From assembly GCA_003576535.1 (NCBI GenBank), contig QXCQ01000091.1, forward strand, positions 48,448-112,447: a DNA stretch of 64,000 bases, in the 5' to 3' direction. The notes under the pieces are model-generated. The model searched no databases and was not told the DNA's origin. It was given only the letters and a program-made list of their open reading frames with translations. A program made the translations under genes and the position numbers. Origin of the DNA: Nakamurella silvestris. Its GTDB lineage: Bacteria; Actinomycetota; Actinomycetes; Mycobacteriales; Nakamurellaceae. Shown here one piece after another: positions 9,756 to 17,410 of this stretch (the stretch's first letter is position 1; each line of letters opens with the position of its first letter).

Positions 9756-9836
9756 CCCCGCTGTTCGTCAGATGTTGCTGTTCGTCGGGTGTTGTCGGTC
9801 GCACCCGGGTCCTGGATCCGACCGACCGGGCGGTGC

Positions 9837-10148
9837 TCAGCCGCCCAAGGCCGACGCGGCCCGCTGCGCCCAGTCTGCCCACTCGTCGGCGTGGGCAAAC
9901 GGTATCTGGACCCAGGCCTTCATCGGACGCCCCTGCCCGGAGGGGTCGAAGAGTCGGGCCCCGTCACAGGTCAGCGCCTCCGCCACCCCGGCCGGATCCA
10001 ACCGGCAGACGATCTCCTCGGCGGAGAACCAGCAGAACACCTTGTTGTTCAACTTGAAACAGGGGGCGCCGAAGGCGACGGACTCGACCGCCCCGGACAC
10101 CACACTCCCGGCGGCGAAAAAGGCCTCACGGGGGTTGTCCTCGATCAT
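9837..10148 (-). CDS. MmcQ/YjbR-like small protein
   Basis: This 103-aa single-domain protein resembles the YjbR/CyaY-like fold. It has a KLNNKVFCWFS strand, an RLDPAGVAEAL segment and an aromatic C-terminal half (MKAWVQIPFAHADEWADWAQRAASAL). The ATG at 10148 is preceded by GGAGG, and the longer in-frame extension lacks a matching site. Function is unknown; some relatives were annotated as DNA-binding, with weak support. Confidence 0.72.
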   Translation of the reverse strand: MIEDNPREAFFAAGSVVSGAVESVAFGAPCFKLNNKVFCWFSAEEIVCRLDPAGVAEALTCDGARLFDPSGQGRPMKAWVQIPFAHADEWADWAQRAASALGG

Positions 10149-10316
10149 GGGTGCACCTCCGACAGTTCCACGTGGCAGAACACCTCCGCCGCAGTCGGTC
10201 CGGGACCGGCCGTTGTCAGTATGCAGGGGGGCGCAACAGTTCATCGGAGGTCGTCGTTAAGGTATCGCTAACTCCGGCGGACCTCAGAGCCGGACCGAGA
10301 GACAGGTTCAGGTGCA

Positions 10317-11672
10317 ATGACGTTGGAGCAGCACAAGTATCTCCTGGATGAATCCCAGATGCCGACGAACTGGTACAACATCGTCGCAGACCTTCCCAGC
10401 CCACCTCCGCCGCCGTTGCACCCGGGCACCCACCAGCCGATCGGCCCGGACGACCTCGCCCCGCTCTTCCCGATGGAACTGATCCTGCAAGAGGTTTCGA
10501 CCGAGAGGTACATCCCGATCCCGGAGGAGGTCCAACAGGTCTACCGCCTCTGGCGTCCGTCACCCCTGTTCCGGGCACGCCGGCTGGAGAAGGCCCTGGG
10601 CACCCCGGCCCGGATCTACTACAAGTACGAGGGTGTCTCGCCCGCGGGGTCCCACAAGCCCAATACCGCTGTGCCGCAGGTGTACTACAACGCCAAGGCC
10701 GGCGTCCGCAAGCTCACCACCGAAACCGGTGCGGGCCAGTGGGGAACGTCCCTGGCCTTCGCCTGCGCCCTGTTCGGGTTGGAGGCGGAGATCTGGCAGG
10801 TCGGTGCCTCCTACGACCAGAAGCCTTACCGCCGAACACTCATCGAGACCTTCGGCGGGACGATCCACCGATCGCCGTCCCGGTTGACCGAGTCCGGCCG
10901 GGCCTACCCCGAGGACCATCCCGGCTCCCTCGGTCTGGCCATCTCCGAAGCCGTGGAGGTCGCGGCCCAGGACCCGTCGGTCAAGTACGCCCTCGGTTCG
11001 GTACTCAACCACGTCCTGCTGCACCAGACCATCATCGGCGAGGAGGCCCTGCTGCAGCTGGAGCTCGCCGGTGAGACCGGAGCGGACCTGGTGATCGGCT
11101 GCACCGGCGGCGGATCCAACTTCGGCGGCCTCGCCTTCCCCTTCATCCGGGAGAAGCTCGCCGGCCGGCAGTCGCCGGTCATCCGGGCGGTCGAACCGGC
11201 CTCCTGTCCGTCGTTGACCCGCGGCGAGTACCGGTACGACTTCGGTGACACGGCCGGGCTGACCCCGCTGATGAAGATGCACACCCTCGGGCACGACTTC
11301 GTCCCCGACCCCATCCACGCCGGCGGTCTGCGCTACCACGCGATGGCACCGCTGATCTCGCACATCTACGAGCTCGGACTGATGGAGGCCAAGGCCATCA
11401 ACCAGACGGACTGTTTCGCCGCGGCCATCCAGTTCGCCAGGACCGAGGGCATCGTCCCGGCCCCCGAGCCCACCCACGCCCTCGCCGAGACCATCAGCGA
11501 GGCCCTCGCCTGCAAGGAGAGCGGTGAGGAGAAGGTCATCGTCACGGCACTGTGCGGTCACGGCCTGCTCGACCTCGGTGCCTACGAGAGCTACCTGAGC
11601 GGCCGGATGACGGACAACCCGCTGTCCGAGGCCGATCTCCAGGCGGCCCTGGCGACGGTGCCCGTCGTCTGA
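10317..11672 (+). CDS. TrpB2-type tryptophan synthase beta-like
   Basis: This 451-aa PLP enzyme has the long N-terminus and motifs of TrpB2: [27 protein letters not shown], the PLP-lysine context [20 protein letters not shown], and the phosphate-binding [11 protein letters not shown]. TrpB2 proteins usually act without a TrpA partner and use free indole or O-phosphoserine-type substrates. The main trpBA operon is not nearby. The start ATG follows AGGTGCA. A strong hairpin follows the stop. Confidence 0.9.
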   Translation: MTLEQHKYLLDESQMPTNWYNIVADLPSPPPPPLHPGTHQPIGPDDLAPLFPMELILQEVSTERYIPIPEEVQQVYRLWRPSPLFRARRLEKALGTPARIYYKYEGVSPAGSHKPNTAVPQVYYNAKAGVRKLTTETGAGQWGTSLAFACALFGLEAEIWQVGASYDQKPYRRTLIETFGGTIHRSPSRLTESGRAYPEDHPGSLGLAISEAVEVAAQDPSVKYALGSVLNHVLLHQTIIGEEALLQLELAGETGADLVIGCTGGGSNFGGLAFPFIREKLAGRQSPVIRAVEPASCPSLTRGEYRYDFGDTAGLTPLMKMHTLGHDFVPDPIHAGGLRYHAMAPLISHIYELGLMEAKAINQTDCFAAAIQFARTEGIVPAPEPTHALAETISEALACKESGEEKVIVTALCGHGLLDLGAYESYLSGRMTDNPLSEADLQAALATVPVV

Positions 11673-11682
11673 GATGTCCGTC

Positions 11683-11722
11683 GATCCCCGGCACCCTGTC
11701 AGGGACAGAGGTGCCGGGGATC
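11683..11722 (+). terminator. Hairpin after the trpB2-like gene
   Basis: Thirteen-base arms (GATCCCCGGCACC and its complement) enclose an inner TGTC/GACA pairing, 10 nt past the stop. No T-run follows. It fits a terminator of the GC-rich actinobacterial kind. Confidence 0.7.
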
Positions 11723-11793
11723 AGGGTTCAATCAGGGGGATTTCCCCCACAAAGGGGCTGCTACGGCCGCCGGGACGTGGCATCGTCATAGGG

Positions 11794-12522
11794 ATGTGGA
11801 GGTCGGTCTGGATCGTGGTGGCGGCAGCGGTTCTGTCGTTCCTGATCCTGGGCACCGACCCGGAGAACAAGGCGACCGGCGGTGACCAGGCAGCGCAACG
11901 CGCCCTGAACGCCGTCACCAGCCAGGTTTTCGATCCCCGGCACCCGGCCGACTCCTTCCCGGCGAACTACCTCCAGGTGATGGGATACCTGCCCGTCACC
12001 GCCGTCGGTCCCCACGGCAAACCCGTGCTGATCAAGCCTGACGGCGACTGCTCCGGCCCCATCGGCACCACCGAGTTCGACTTCGACATCGTCTGCAAAC
12101 AACACGATCTGTCCTACGACGTCCTGCGCTATGCCGCCGACATCGGTGATCCGTTGCCCGCGGCGGCCCGGAAGGCGGCCGACGGGATGTTCGGTCGTCA
12201 GCTGCACGCCCGCTGCGATTCCATCCAGCTCTCGGGTGTCCAGTCCGGCTTCTGCCACACCATCGCCGAGAGCTACGGGATCATCTGCAAGATCAACGGT
12301 TGGCGACAGGGGTACGGCGCCCCGGCCCACGAATCGAACGACCGGTGGGTCGCCATGGAGATGATGATCTTCGCCTTCCTGGTCGCGGGCGTCCACGCCT
12401 CCGTGCTGGAGAAGTGGCGGCGCAAGGGCCTGGTGCACGACTACCTGTTCCTGCACGGTTGGCACACACCGGGTGCGAATCGGACCCCGAGCGGGTTGAG
12501 TACGGTCGGGTCCGACCGGTGA
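11794..12522 (+). CDS. Secreted phospholipase A2-like protein
   Basis: This 242-aa protein has an N-terminal membrane or signal segment (WIVVAAAVLSFLILG). It carries the prokaryotic PLA2 core DGDCSGPIGTTEFDFDIVCKQHDLSYDVLRYAA, where the His-Asp pair is catalytic. Cys residues later in the chain (ARCDS, GFCHT, IICK) could form disulfides. A second hydrophobic stretch (MEMMIFAFLVAGVHASVL, about 187-204) suggests membrane association. Start choice is moderate because no clear ribosome-binding site is visible. Confidence 0.8.
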   Translation: MWRSVWIVVAAAVLSFLILGTDPENKATGGDQAAQRALNAVTSQVFDPRHPADSFPANYLQVMGYLPVTAVGPHGKPVLIKPDGDCSGPIGTTEFDFDIVCKQHDLSYDVLRYAADIGDPLPAAARKAADGMFGRQLHARCDSIQLSGVQSGFCHTIAESYGIICKINGWRQGYGAPAHESNDRWVAMEMMIFAFLVAGVHASVLEKWRRKGLVHDYLFLHGWHTPGANRTPSGLSTVGSDR

Positions 12523-13004
12523 CGAGTCTGCCCGGCACCGAGGCGTCCGGCGCTGAGGCGTCCGGCGCCGATGTCGCCGAGGGCCTCGCCCTGGCCGCCG
12601 AGCTGGGTCTGGAACCGCTGCCCGAGGAAGGCGGTCTGTACCGCCAGACCCGGGTGAGCGCCCACCAGACCGTCATCTACTTCATGGTGATCGGCGACGA
12701 CTTCTCCGCCCTGCACCGGCTGGACTCCCCCGAGACCTACTTCTTCCACGCCGGAGCGCCGCTGCGCATGCTGCTGCTGGGTCCCGCGGGCAGTCAGGAG
12801 GTCGTCCTGGGCCCGAGGAACCCGCAGCAGACCGTCGAGGCGGGCATCTGGCAGGGATCGAGCTCGACGGGCGCGTGGACCCTGGTGTCGACCGTCATGA
12901 GTCCCGGGTTCAGCTGGGACGGGTTCGAGCTGGGGGCGCGAGCGGCGCTGACCGAGGCATACCCCGAGGCAGGCGGGCGGATCACGACACTCACCCGGAG
13001 CTGA
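12519..13004 (+). CDS. Cupin DUF985 (Cupin_5) protein
   Basis: This 161-aa protein has the Cupin_5 layout: GLEPLPEEGGLYRQTRVS, TVIYFMVIGDDFSALHRLDSPETYFFHAGAPL, and TLVSTVMSPGFSWDGFELG. The His and acidic residues near FSALHRLDSPE would bind metal or sugar-like ligand. Its GTG start overlaps the stop of the phospholipase-like gene by 4 nt (GTGA), so it is translationally coupled to it. The function of the family is not established. Confidence 0.82.
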   Translation: MTSLPGTEASGAEASGADVAEGLALAAELGLEPLPEEGGLYRQTRVSAHQTVIYFMVIGDDFSALHRLDSPETYFFHAGAPLRMLLLGPAGSQEVVLGPRNPQQTVEAGIWQGSSSTGAWTLVSTVMSPGFSWDGFELGARAALTEAYPEAGGRITTLTRS

Positions 13005-13034
13005 TCAGGATGAGCGCCGGGGCAGCCGGGGTGC

Positions 13035-14345
13035 TCAGACCAGCTCGGACTTGATCCGGGCCACCCGGGTCCGGACATCCTCGCGTACCGCCTCCTCGTC
13101 CAGGGTGAGCACCTTCCGCCCGGCGACCACCTGGCGGCCGGCGACGAAGACGTCCGTCACGTCACTGCCCCTGGCTGCGAAATGGACGAAGGACTCGGCA
13201 CTGTTCAGCGGGGTGCCCGAGTCGGAGGTGGTGTCCAGGAGCACCAGGTCCGCCTGCTCCCCCACCGCCAGCCGGCCTGCCGAACCGGCAGCGGCGGCCT
13301 TGGCCCCGCCTGCGGTGGCCCAGCCGAACACCGTCGCCCCCGAGAGCACGTTCGGGTCGAGCGCAAGCCCGCGCTGGACGATGATGCCGGTCTTCAGCTC
13401 CTCGAAGAGATCGAGGTTGTTGTTGGAGGCGACCGAGTCGGTGCCGATGGCCAGGGTCACCCCGGCCTCGTGGTAGGTCACCGAGGGGGCGATCCCGGCC
13501 CCCAGTTTCAGGTTCGACACCGGGCAGTGGGAGACCGTCGCGCCCGCGAGGGCGAGGATCTCCACGTCACCCTCGATCGGGTGGACGGCATGGGCCACGT
13601 GCACCTGGTTGGCGAACAGGCCGAGGTTCTCGACGTGGCGGATCGGCGAGACACCGTGCGCCGCGAGGGATTGGTCCACCTCGCGCCGGGTCTCGCTCAG
13701 ATGGATCTGGATCGACAGGCCGTCCCGCTCGGCGCGACCGGCCACATCGGCGATCATCTCGGCCGAGCATGTGTACGGGGCGTGCAGGCCGTAGCTGACG
13801 TGGACCAAGGGGTCGCCGCGGAACTGGGCAGCCAGGGACGGGGTGGCGTCGATCAGCTCACGACCGCTGAGCGGACTCGCGGTCGGGAATCCGACGGCGT
13901 CGTAGTCGAAGGCGGCGGGGGCCGCGTTGACCCGCATCCCGGCCTCGGACACCGCGGCGAGCAGCTCGGCGTCCCAGTGGAACATGTCCACGAAGGCCGT
14001 GGTGCCCGAGCGCAGCATCTCCACCATCGCCAGTTGCAGCCCGGCCTTGATGTCCGCCGTCGTCATCCTCAGCTCGAACTCACGGACGTGCCCGAGCCAG
14101 ATGTGCAGCGGGACGTCGTCGGAGTAACCCCGGAGCAGGGTCATCGCCGAGTGGGTGTGCCCGTTCGTGAAGCCGGGGACCATGACGCGGCCGCCGGCGT
14201 CGATGTCCCCCGGTCCGGCCGGACCGCGGCTCGGACCGACGTGCTCGATCACACCGGTGGCCGGGGAGAACACGATCTCGCCGTCGGGAATCACCACACC
14301 GGGCTCGGGGATGACGACCGCACCGGTGATTCGCTGCTGGCTCAA
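13035..14345 (-). CDS. Amidohydrolase, MtaD/TrzN-like deaminase family
   Basis: This 436-aa metal-dependent hydrolase shows the subtype signature. VPGFTNGHTHSAMTLLRG provides the HxH metal ligands. They are followed by HLSETRREVD, HAVH, SHCPVSNLKLGAG and AIGTDSVASNNNLDLFEE, with the last metal Asp in GTDS. Relatives deaminate S-adenosylhomocysteine, methylthioadenosine, guanine-like or s-triazine compounds, so the substrate is uncertain. It is convergent with the cupin gene. Confidence 0.87.
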   Translation of the reverse strand: MSQQRITGAVVIPEPGVVIPDGEIVFSPATGVIEHVGPSRGPAGPGDIDAGGRVMVPGFTNGHTHSAMTLLRGYSDDVPLHIWLGHVREFELRMTTADIKAGLQLAMVEMLRSGTTAFVDMFHWDAELLAAVSEAGMRVNAAPAAFDYDAVGFPTASPLSGRELIDATPSLAAQFRGDPLVHVSYGLHAPYTCSAEMIADVAGRAERDGLSIQIHLSETRREVDQSLAAHGVSPIRHVENLGLFANQVHVAHAVHPIEGDVEILALAGATVSHCPVSNLKLGAGIAPSVTYHEAGVTLAIGTDSVASNNNLDLFEELKTGIIVQRGLALDPNVLSGATVFGWATAGGAKAAAAGSAGRLAVGEQADLVLLDTTSDSGTPLNSAESFVHFAARGSDVTDVFVAGRQVVAGRKVLTLDEEAVREDVRTRVARIKSELV

Positions 14346-14433
14346 CGTGAAGATCCTTCGGTTCTGGCGGGGCCAGGGCCGGTCGGTGCGGTCATGGCAG
14401 TGGTCGGGGCGAGCGTGGCGAGGTGCCGGTCGG

Positions 14434-14655
14434 TCAGCGGAACAGCTTGCGCAGGATCAGGAACCCCACCAGCGCACCGACGCCGATCAAGGTGTACTTG
14501 ATCTTCGGCTCGGCCAGCTTCGTCTGGACCATTTCCTTGCCCTGCTCGACCGCGCGCTTGGGGTTGGCCCGGACCGACAGCTCGTCGACCGTGATGGCGA
14601 GGGCGTCGCGTGCACGCTCGATGTCTGCCTGGATGGTTTCCGGATCGCGTGCCAC
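14434..14655 (-). CDS. DUF3618 small membrane protein
   Basis: This 73-aa protein matches DUF3618: DPETIQADIERARDALAITVDELSVRANPKR forms an amphipathic helical part, and YTLIGVGALVGFLILRKLF is a C-terminal membrane segment. The GTG start is supported by AAGGAGG 7 nt upstream. It is divergent from bcp, an order I recall from mycobacteria. Function is unknown. Confidence 0.85.
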   Translation of the reverse strand: MARDPETIQADIERARDALAITVDELSVRANPKRAVEQGKEMVQTKLAEPKIKYTLIGVGALVGFLILRKLFR

Positions 14656-14739
14656 TGTCAGGCCTCCTTCTGTCCCCGTGATGGTGTCTGTTCTCAACGG
14701 CCGCAGGGGGTGCGACTGTCGCCCATGTTCTTTGAGCAA

Positions 14740-14745
14740 TACCCT
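14740..14745 (+). promoter_or_regulatory. Candidate -10 box of bcp (leaderless)
   Basis: TACCCT ends 6 nt before the bcp ATG, predicting transcription starting at or next to the start codon. Confidence 0.45.
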
Positions 14746-14751
14746 AGCGGC

Positions 14752-15228
14752 ATGAGCGAAAACTCCCTTGCCGTGGGCGACGCCGCCCCGGCCTTCACGT
14801 TGACCGATGCCGACGACAAGCAGGTCTCCCTGTCCGACTACGCGGGCAAACCCGTCATCGTCTACTTCTACCCGGCGGCCTCGACCCCTGGCTGCACCAC
14901 GGAGGCCTGCGAGTTCACGGCGGCGCGGTCCGCCCTGACCGGGGCCGGGATCGACGTGGTCGGGATCTCACCGGACAGCCCGGAGAAACTGCGCAAGTTC
15001 CGTGACGCGGAGAACCTGGGCATCACCCTCCTGTCGGACCCCGAGCGCAGCGTCCTGCAGGCGTACGGGGCGTACGGGGAGAAGCAGAACTACGGCAAGA
15101 CCGTGGTCGGTGTGATCCGTTCCACCTTCCTCGTGGGGGCCGACGGGAAGATCGAGCAGGCCTGGCGCAACGTGAAGGCCACCGGACACGTCGCCCGGGT
15201 GCTCAAGCAGCTCGGTGTGGAAGGCTGA
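14752..15228 (+). CDS. bcp: Thioredoxin-dependent thiol peroxidase
   Basis: This 158-aa atypical 2-Cys peroxiredoxin of the BCP/PrxQ type has the active-site block STPGCTTEACEF, with peroxidatic and resolving Cys five residues apart. GISPDSPEKLRKFRDAENLGITLLSDP and a C-terminal VKATGHVARVL segment follow. It reduces organic hydroperoxides with thioredoxin. A tRNA gene follows on the same strand. Confidence 0.93.
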   Translation: MSENSLAVGDAAPAFTLTDADDKQVSLSDYAGKPVIVYFYPAASTPGCTTEACEFTAARSALTGAGIDVVGISPDSPEKLRKFRDAENLGITLLSDPERSVLQAYGAYGEKQNYGKTVVGVIRSTFLVGADGKIEQAWRNVKATGHVARVLKQLGVEG

Positions 15229-15272
15229 GATCAGCCGCTAAACTCACTCGATGCGCCGGTCCGCCGGCGCGT

Positions 15273-15346
15273 GGGGCCGTAGCCCAATTGGCAGAGGCAC
15301 ACGGTTTAGGTCCGTGCCAGTGTGGGTTCGACTCCCATCGGCCCCA
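15273..15346 (+). tRNA. tRNA-Leu (UAG) with short variable loop
   Basis: A 74-nt cloverleaf: acceptor GGGGCCG pairs with CGGCCCC. The anticodon arm is CACGG-TTTAGGT-CCGTG, giving anticodon UAG (codon CUA). The T arm is GTGGG-TTCGACT-CCCAT. The 3' CCA is not encoded. The variable region is only about 5 nt, whereas bacterial tRNA-Leu normally has a long class II arm. The anticodon says Leu, but charging should be treated as unproven. Confidence 0.85.
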
Positions 15347-15365
15347 CTCCCGCTCCTCCCCCTGC

Positions 15366-15422
15366 CCGACGATTCGGGTTCTGAATGGTCCGATTTCGAC
15401 CATCTGGAACCCACATCGTCGG
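15366..15422. repeat. Dispersed palindrome, family 2, copy a
   Basis: The arms CCGACGAT..GGGTTC and GAACCC..ATCGTCGG surround an inner ATGGTC-cgatttc-GACCAT hairpin. It lies 19 nt after the tRNA-Leu gene, a terminator-like place. The same core returns at 57930-57980. Confidence 0.8.
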
Positions 15423-15430
15423 CGGCTGCA

Positions 15431-15480
15431 CGATCGGGGACCTCAGTGGCGATATTTCAGCCACTCAGGTCCCGAATCGG
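15431..15480. repeat. Dispersed palindrome, family 2, copy b
   Basis: This second, diverged copy stands right beside copy a. Outer arms are GGGGACCT/AGGTCCC, with an AGTGGC-gatatttca-GCCACT core. The outer GATTCGGGACC part is shared, while the inner hairpin has changed with pairing kept. Confidence 0.7.
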
Positions 15481-15515
15481 CGGCGGCGGGCGCGCGGTGG
15501 GCCGCACTGCCGGAG

Positions 15516-15521
15516 TAGCCT
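15516..15521 (+). promoter_or_regulatory. Candidate -10 box (leaderless)
   Basis: TAGCCT ends 7 nt before the ATG of the secreted Ig-like gene. No ribosome-binding site is visible. Confidence 0.45.
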
Positions 15522-15528
15522 CCCGCAG

Positions 15529-16311
15529 ATGCACAGAAGAATCCGCCGGCTTCTCGCCGCCGCCCTCATCGCGGTGCTGCCCGCCGCCGCCCTGGCAGTT
15601 CCCGCCTCCGCCGAACCGGCCCCGGTCACCTCGCACCTGTCGGCCAAGGCTAAGGCCATCAGCAAGGATGTCACGCTCACCCTGACCGGGCCCGCCGCCC
15701 AGTGGTACGGGACGAAGGCCCCGGCCATGCTGGTGGCCCACGTCAGCTGCGACTACCTCGACCTCCCCAGCGACAACGACTGCAGCGACGCCACCATCAA
15801 GGTCAGGTTCTCCCTGCACGGGAAGACCCTTCAGGTGGTCCCGATGGTCAATCTGCGGGATCCAGTCGGTGGCGGCAGGGCCGTCTTCCACGTGAAGAGC
15901 ACCGCCACACCCGGGATCAAGGACATCAAGGCAGAGGTCATCCTGGACGACTGGACCTCCGGGTTCTGGACCTTCAGCAAGGGCCATGACACCCACCGGA
16001 TCGTGATCAAGCAGAAGCGGAGCACCCTGAGTGTCGACCGCACCCCCGTCACCCAGCAGTACGGGAAGACCAGGGCCCTCATCACCGCCAAGGCCCGATG
16101 GGTCACCGGCGAGATACCAACCGGCCGCGTCAACTTCGTCGTCGACGGCAAGACACACACCACGGTGGCCCTGGACAAGGACGGGATCGCCCGCTTCCGT
16201 CTGAGCAGCACGGCGGCGGTGGGGACACACCGGATCACGGTCACCACGGTCCCGTCGACACCCTCCTGGACGGGCCAGCGCAAGGCTGTCTCGATCTACG
16301 TCATCCGGTAG
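15529..16311 (+). CDS. Secreted protein with Ig-like repeat domain
   Basis: This 260-aa protein has a signal peptide (RRIRRLLAAALIAVLPAAALAVPASA). The mature chain is beta-rich. A first domain has two Cys (SCDYLDLPSDNDCSD). The C-terminal domain resembles bacterial Ig-like Big_3/5 units (GKTRALITAKARWVTGEIPTGRVNFVVDGKTHTTVALDKDG). It has no catalytic motif. A surface or matrix role is inferred from architecture only. Confidence 0.78.
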   Translation: MHRRIRRLLAAALIAVLPAAALAVPASAEPAPVTSHLSAKAKAISKDVTLTLTGPAAQWYGTKAPAMLVAHVSCDYLDLPSDNDCSDATIKVRFSLHGKTLQVVPMVNLRDPVGGGRAVFHVKSTATPGIKDIKAEVILDDWTSGFWTFSKGHDTHRIVIKQKRSTLSVDRTPVTQQYGKTRALITAKARWVTGEIPTGRVNFVVDGKTHTTVALDKDGIARFRLSSTAAVGTHRITVTTVPSTPSWTGQRKAVSIYVIR

Positions 16312-16318
16312 CCGGACA

Positions 16319-16354
16319 CCCGGCAGACCGGTATATCTATCCCGGTCTGCCGGG
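16319..16354. promoter_or_regulatory. 13-bp inverted repeat, operator or terminator
   Basis: CCCGGCAGACCGG and its exact complement flank a 10-nt A/T-rich spacer (tatatctatc). It follows the secreted Ig-like gene and immediately precedes the -10 box of the XRE gene. It could be an autoregulatory operator, a terminator, or both. Confidence 0.55.
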
Positions 16355-16360
16355 TAGGAT
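16355..16360 (+). promoter_or_regulatory. Candidate -10 box of the XRE gene (leaderless)
   Basis: TAGGAT ends 7 nt before the ATG. The 13-bp inverted repeat covers the spacer and -35 side, so a bound dimer would block this promoter. Confidence 0.5.
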
Positions 16361-16367
16361 CGGCCAC

Positions 16368-16646
16368 ATGGTCCGAGTCCCCCTCACCCCCGAGCAGCGC
16401 GCCCTGGGCGAGCAGCTCGGCCACACCCTGCGCACCGCACGCGGCAGCCGGTCGATGGTCGACGTGGCCCTGTCGGCGGAGATCTCGGTGGAGACCCTGC
16501 GCAAGATCGAGACCGGGCGTATCGTCGCCCCCGCCTTCACCACCGTCGCCGCCCTCGCCGGTGCCCTCGGGCTTTCCCTGGACACCCTGGCCGCCTCGCT
16601 GGACGCCGGTCCCCCCTCCGCGTCCGTCATCGCCGAAAGCGCCTGA
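16368..16646 (+). CDS. Small XRE-family HTH regulator
   Basis: This 92-aa protein is essentially one Cro/C1-type helix-turn-helix (LGEQLGHTLRTARGSRSMVDVALSAEISVETLRKIETG, then PAFTTVAALAGALGLSLDTLA). It has no sensor domain. An inverted repeat overlapping its predicted promoter suggests autoregulation. No toxin partner gene is adjacent; the next gene is on the other strand. Confidence 0.82.
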   Translation: MVRVPLTPEQRALGEQLGHTLRTARGSRSMVDVALSAEISVETLRKIETGRIVAPAFTTVAALAGALGLSLDTLAASLDAGPPSASVIAESA

Positions 16647-16680
16647 GCCGGTACCGGCAGCTCAGCCGGGTCCTCACCGC

Positions 16681-17271
16681 TCAGCCGGGGATCTGCCAGG
16701 TCGCCAGCACACCGGCCCCCGGCTCGGCCAGTTCGACGGTGGTCTCACCCTTCGGGAGGTCGAACACCACCCGGCCGCGGACGGTGGTGCCGGCGGCCAG
16801 ATCACCGCTCCCCAGCACCGGGGTGTACCCGGCCTTGTTCCGATCGGGCACAAAACTGGCCCCGAGCGCGTCCAGGGCGGTGAAGTACCGGCTGTCGAAG
16901 GTCACGGCCCCCGACATCGACTCCAGGGAGACGTCCAGGACCAGATAGTTCCCGCTGGTCGGATCCGCGCCCTTGCCCTTGCCGGTTTTCACCCAGCCGG
17001 CCTTGTGCACGGTGACCTGCGCCTTCCCGTCCGGGAACTCGACCGGCCAGGCCGCACCCACGGTGGGGCTCGCCAACGCCACCGGCCGGTCGACCGTCGA
17101 GGACAGCACATCGGGGTCGTCCACCACGTGGATCATCTCCCCCGCGGGGGTGCTGCGGTTGATCAGATAGATCGGTGCCCAGATGGCCAACGCCACCGCA
17201 CAGACCGCGGCGATGACGGCGATCAGCCGAACCGTCCGGTTCGTACGATCCTCGGGCACCTGCGTCATCAC
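16681..17271 (-). CDS. Membrane-anchored DUF4352-like protein
   Basis: This 196-aa protein has a short cytoplasmic tail, one membrane segment (LIAVIAAVCAVALAIWAPIYLI, about 16-37), and an extracytoplasmic beta domain. That domain has the DUF4352-like pattern: VTVHKAGWV, NYLVLDVSLESMSG, SRYFTALDALGASF, AGTTVRGRVVFDLP. Function is unknown; such domains are often found on accessory lipoproteins. Confidence 0.72.
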   Translation of the reverse strand: MMTQVPEDRTNRTVRLIAVIAAVCAVALAIWAPIYLINRSTPAGEMIHVVDDPDVLSSTVDRPVALASPTVGAAWPVEFPDGKAQVTVHKAGWVKTGKGKGADPTSGNYLVLDVSLESMSGAVTFDSRYFTALDALGASFVPDRNKAGYTPVLGSGDLAAGTTVRGRVVFDLPKGETTVELAEPGAGVLATWQIPG

Positions 17272-17410
17272 GTCGTTCCTGTCTCTGGCTCTGGGGCGCA
17301 GCGCCGCTCCTGGGGTCGAAGCGGCGGGCCGCGCACGGCGGCACCCGCGATGCCAACAGGCACCGCGAGGAGCTTACCGAGCCGGGCCGGCAGGAATTCC
17401 CACGTCCAGG

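Noticed and set aside
10149..10244. N-terminal extension of the YjbR-like gene
   Set aside because: The extra 32 residues lack domain similarity, and a good GGAGG box lies before the internal ATG.
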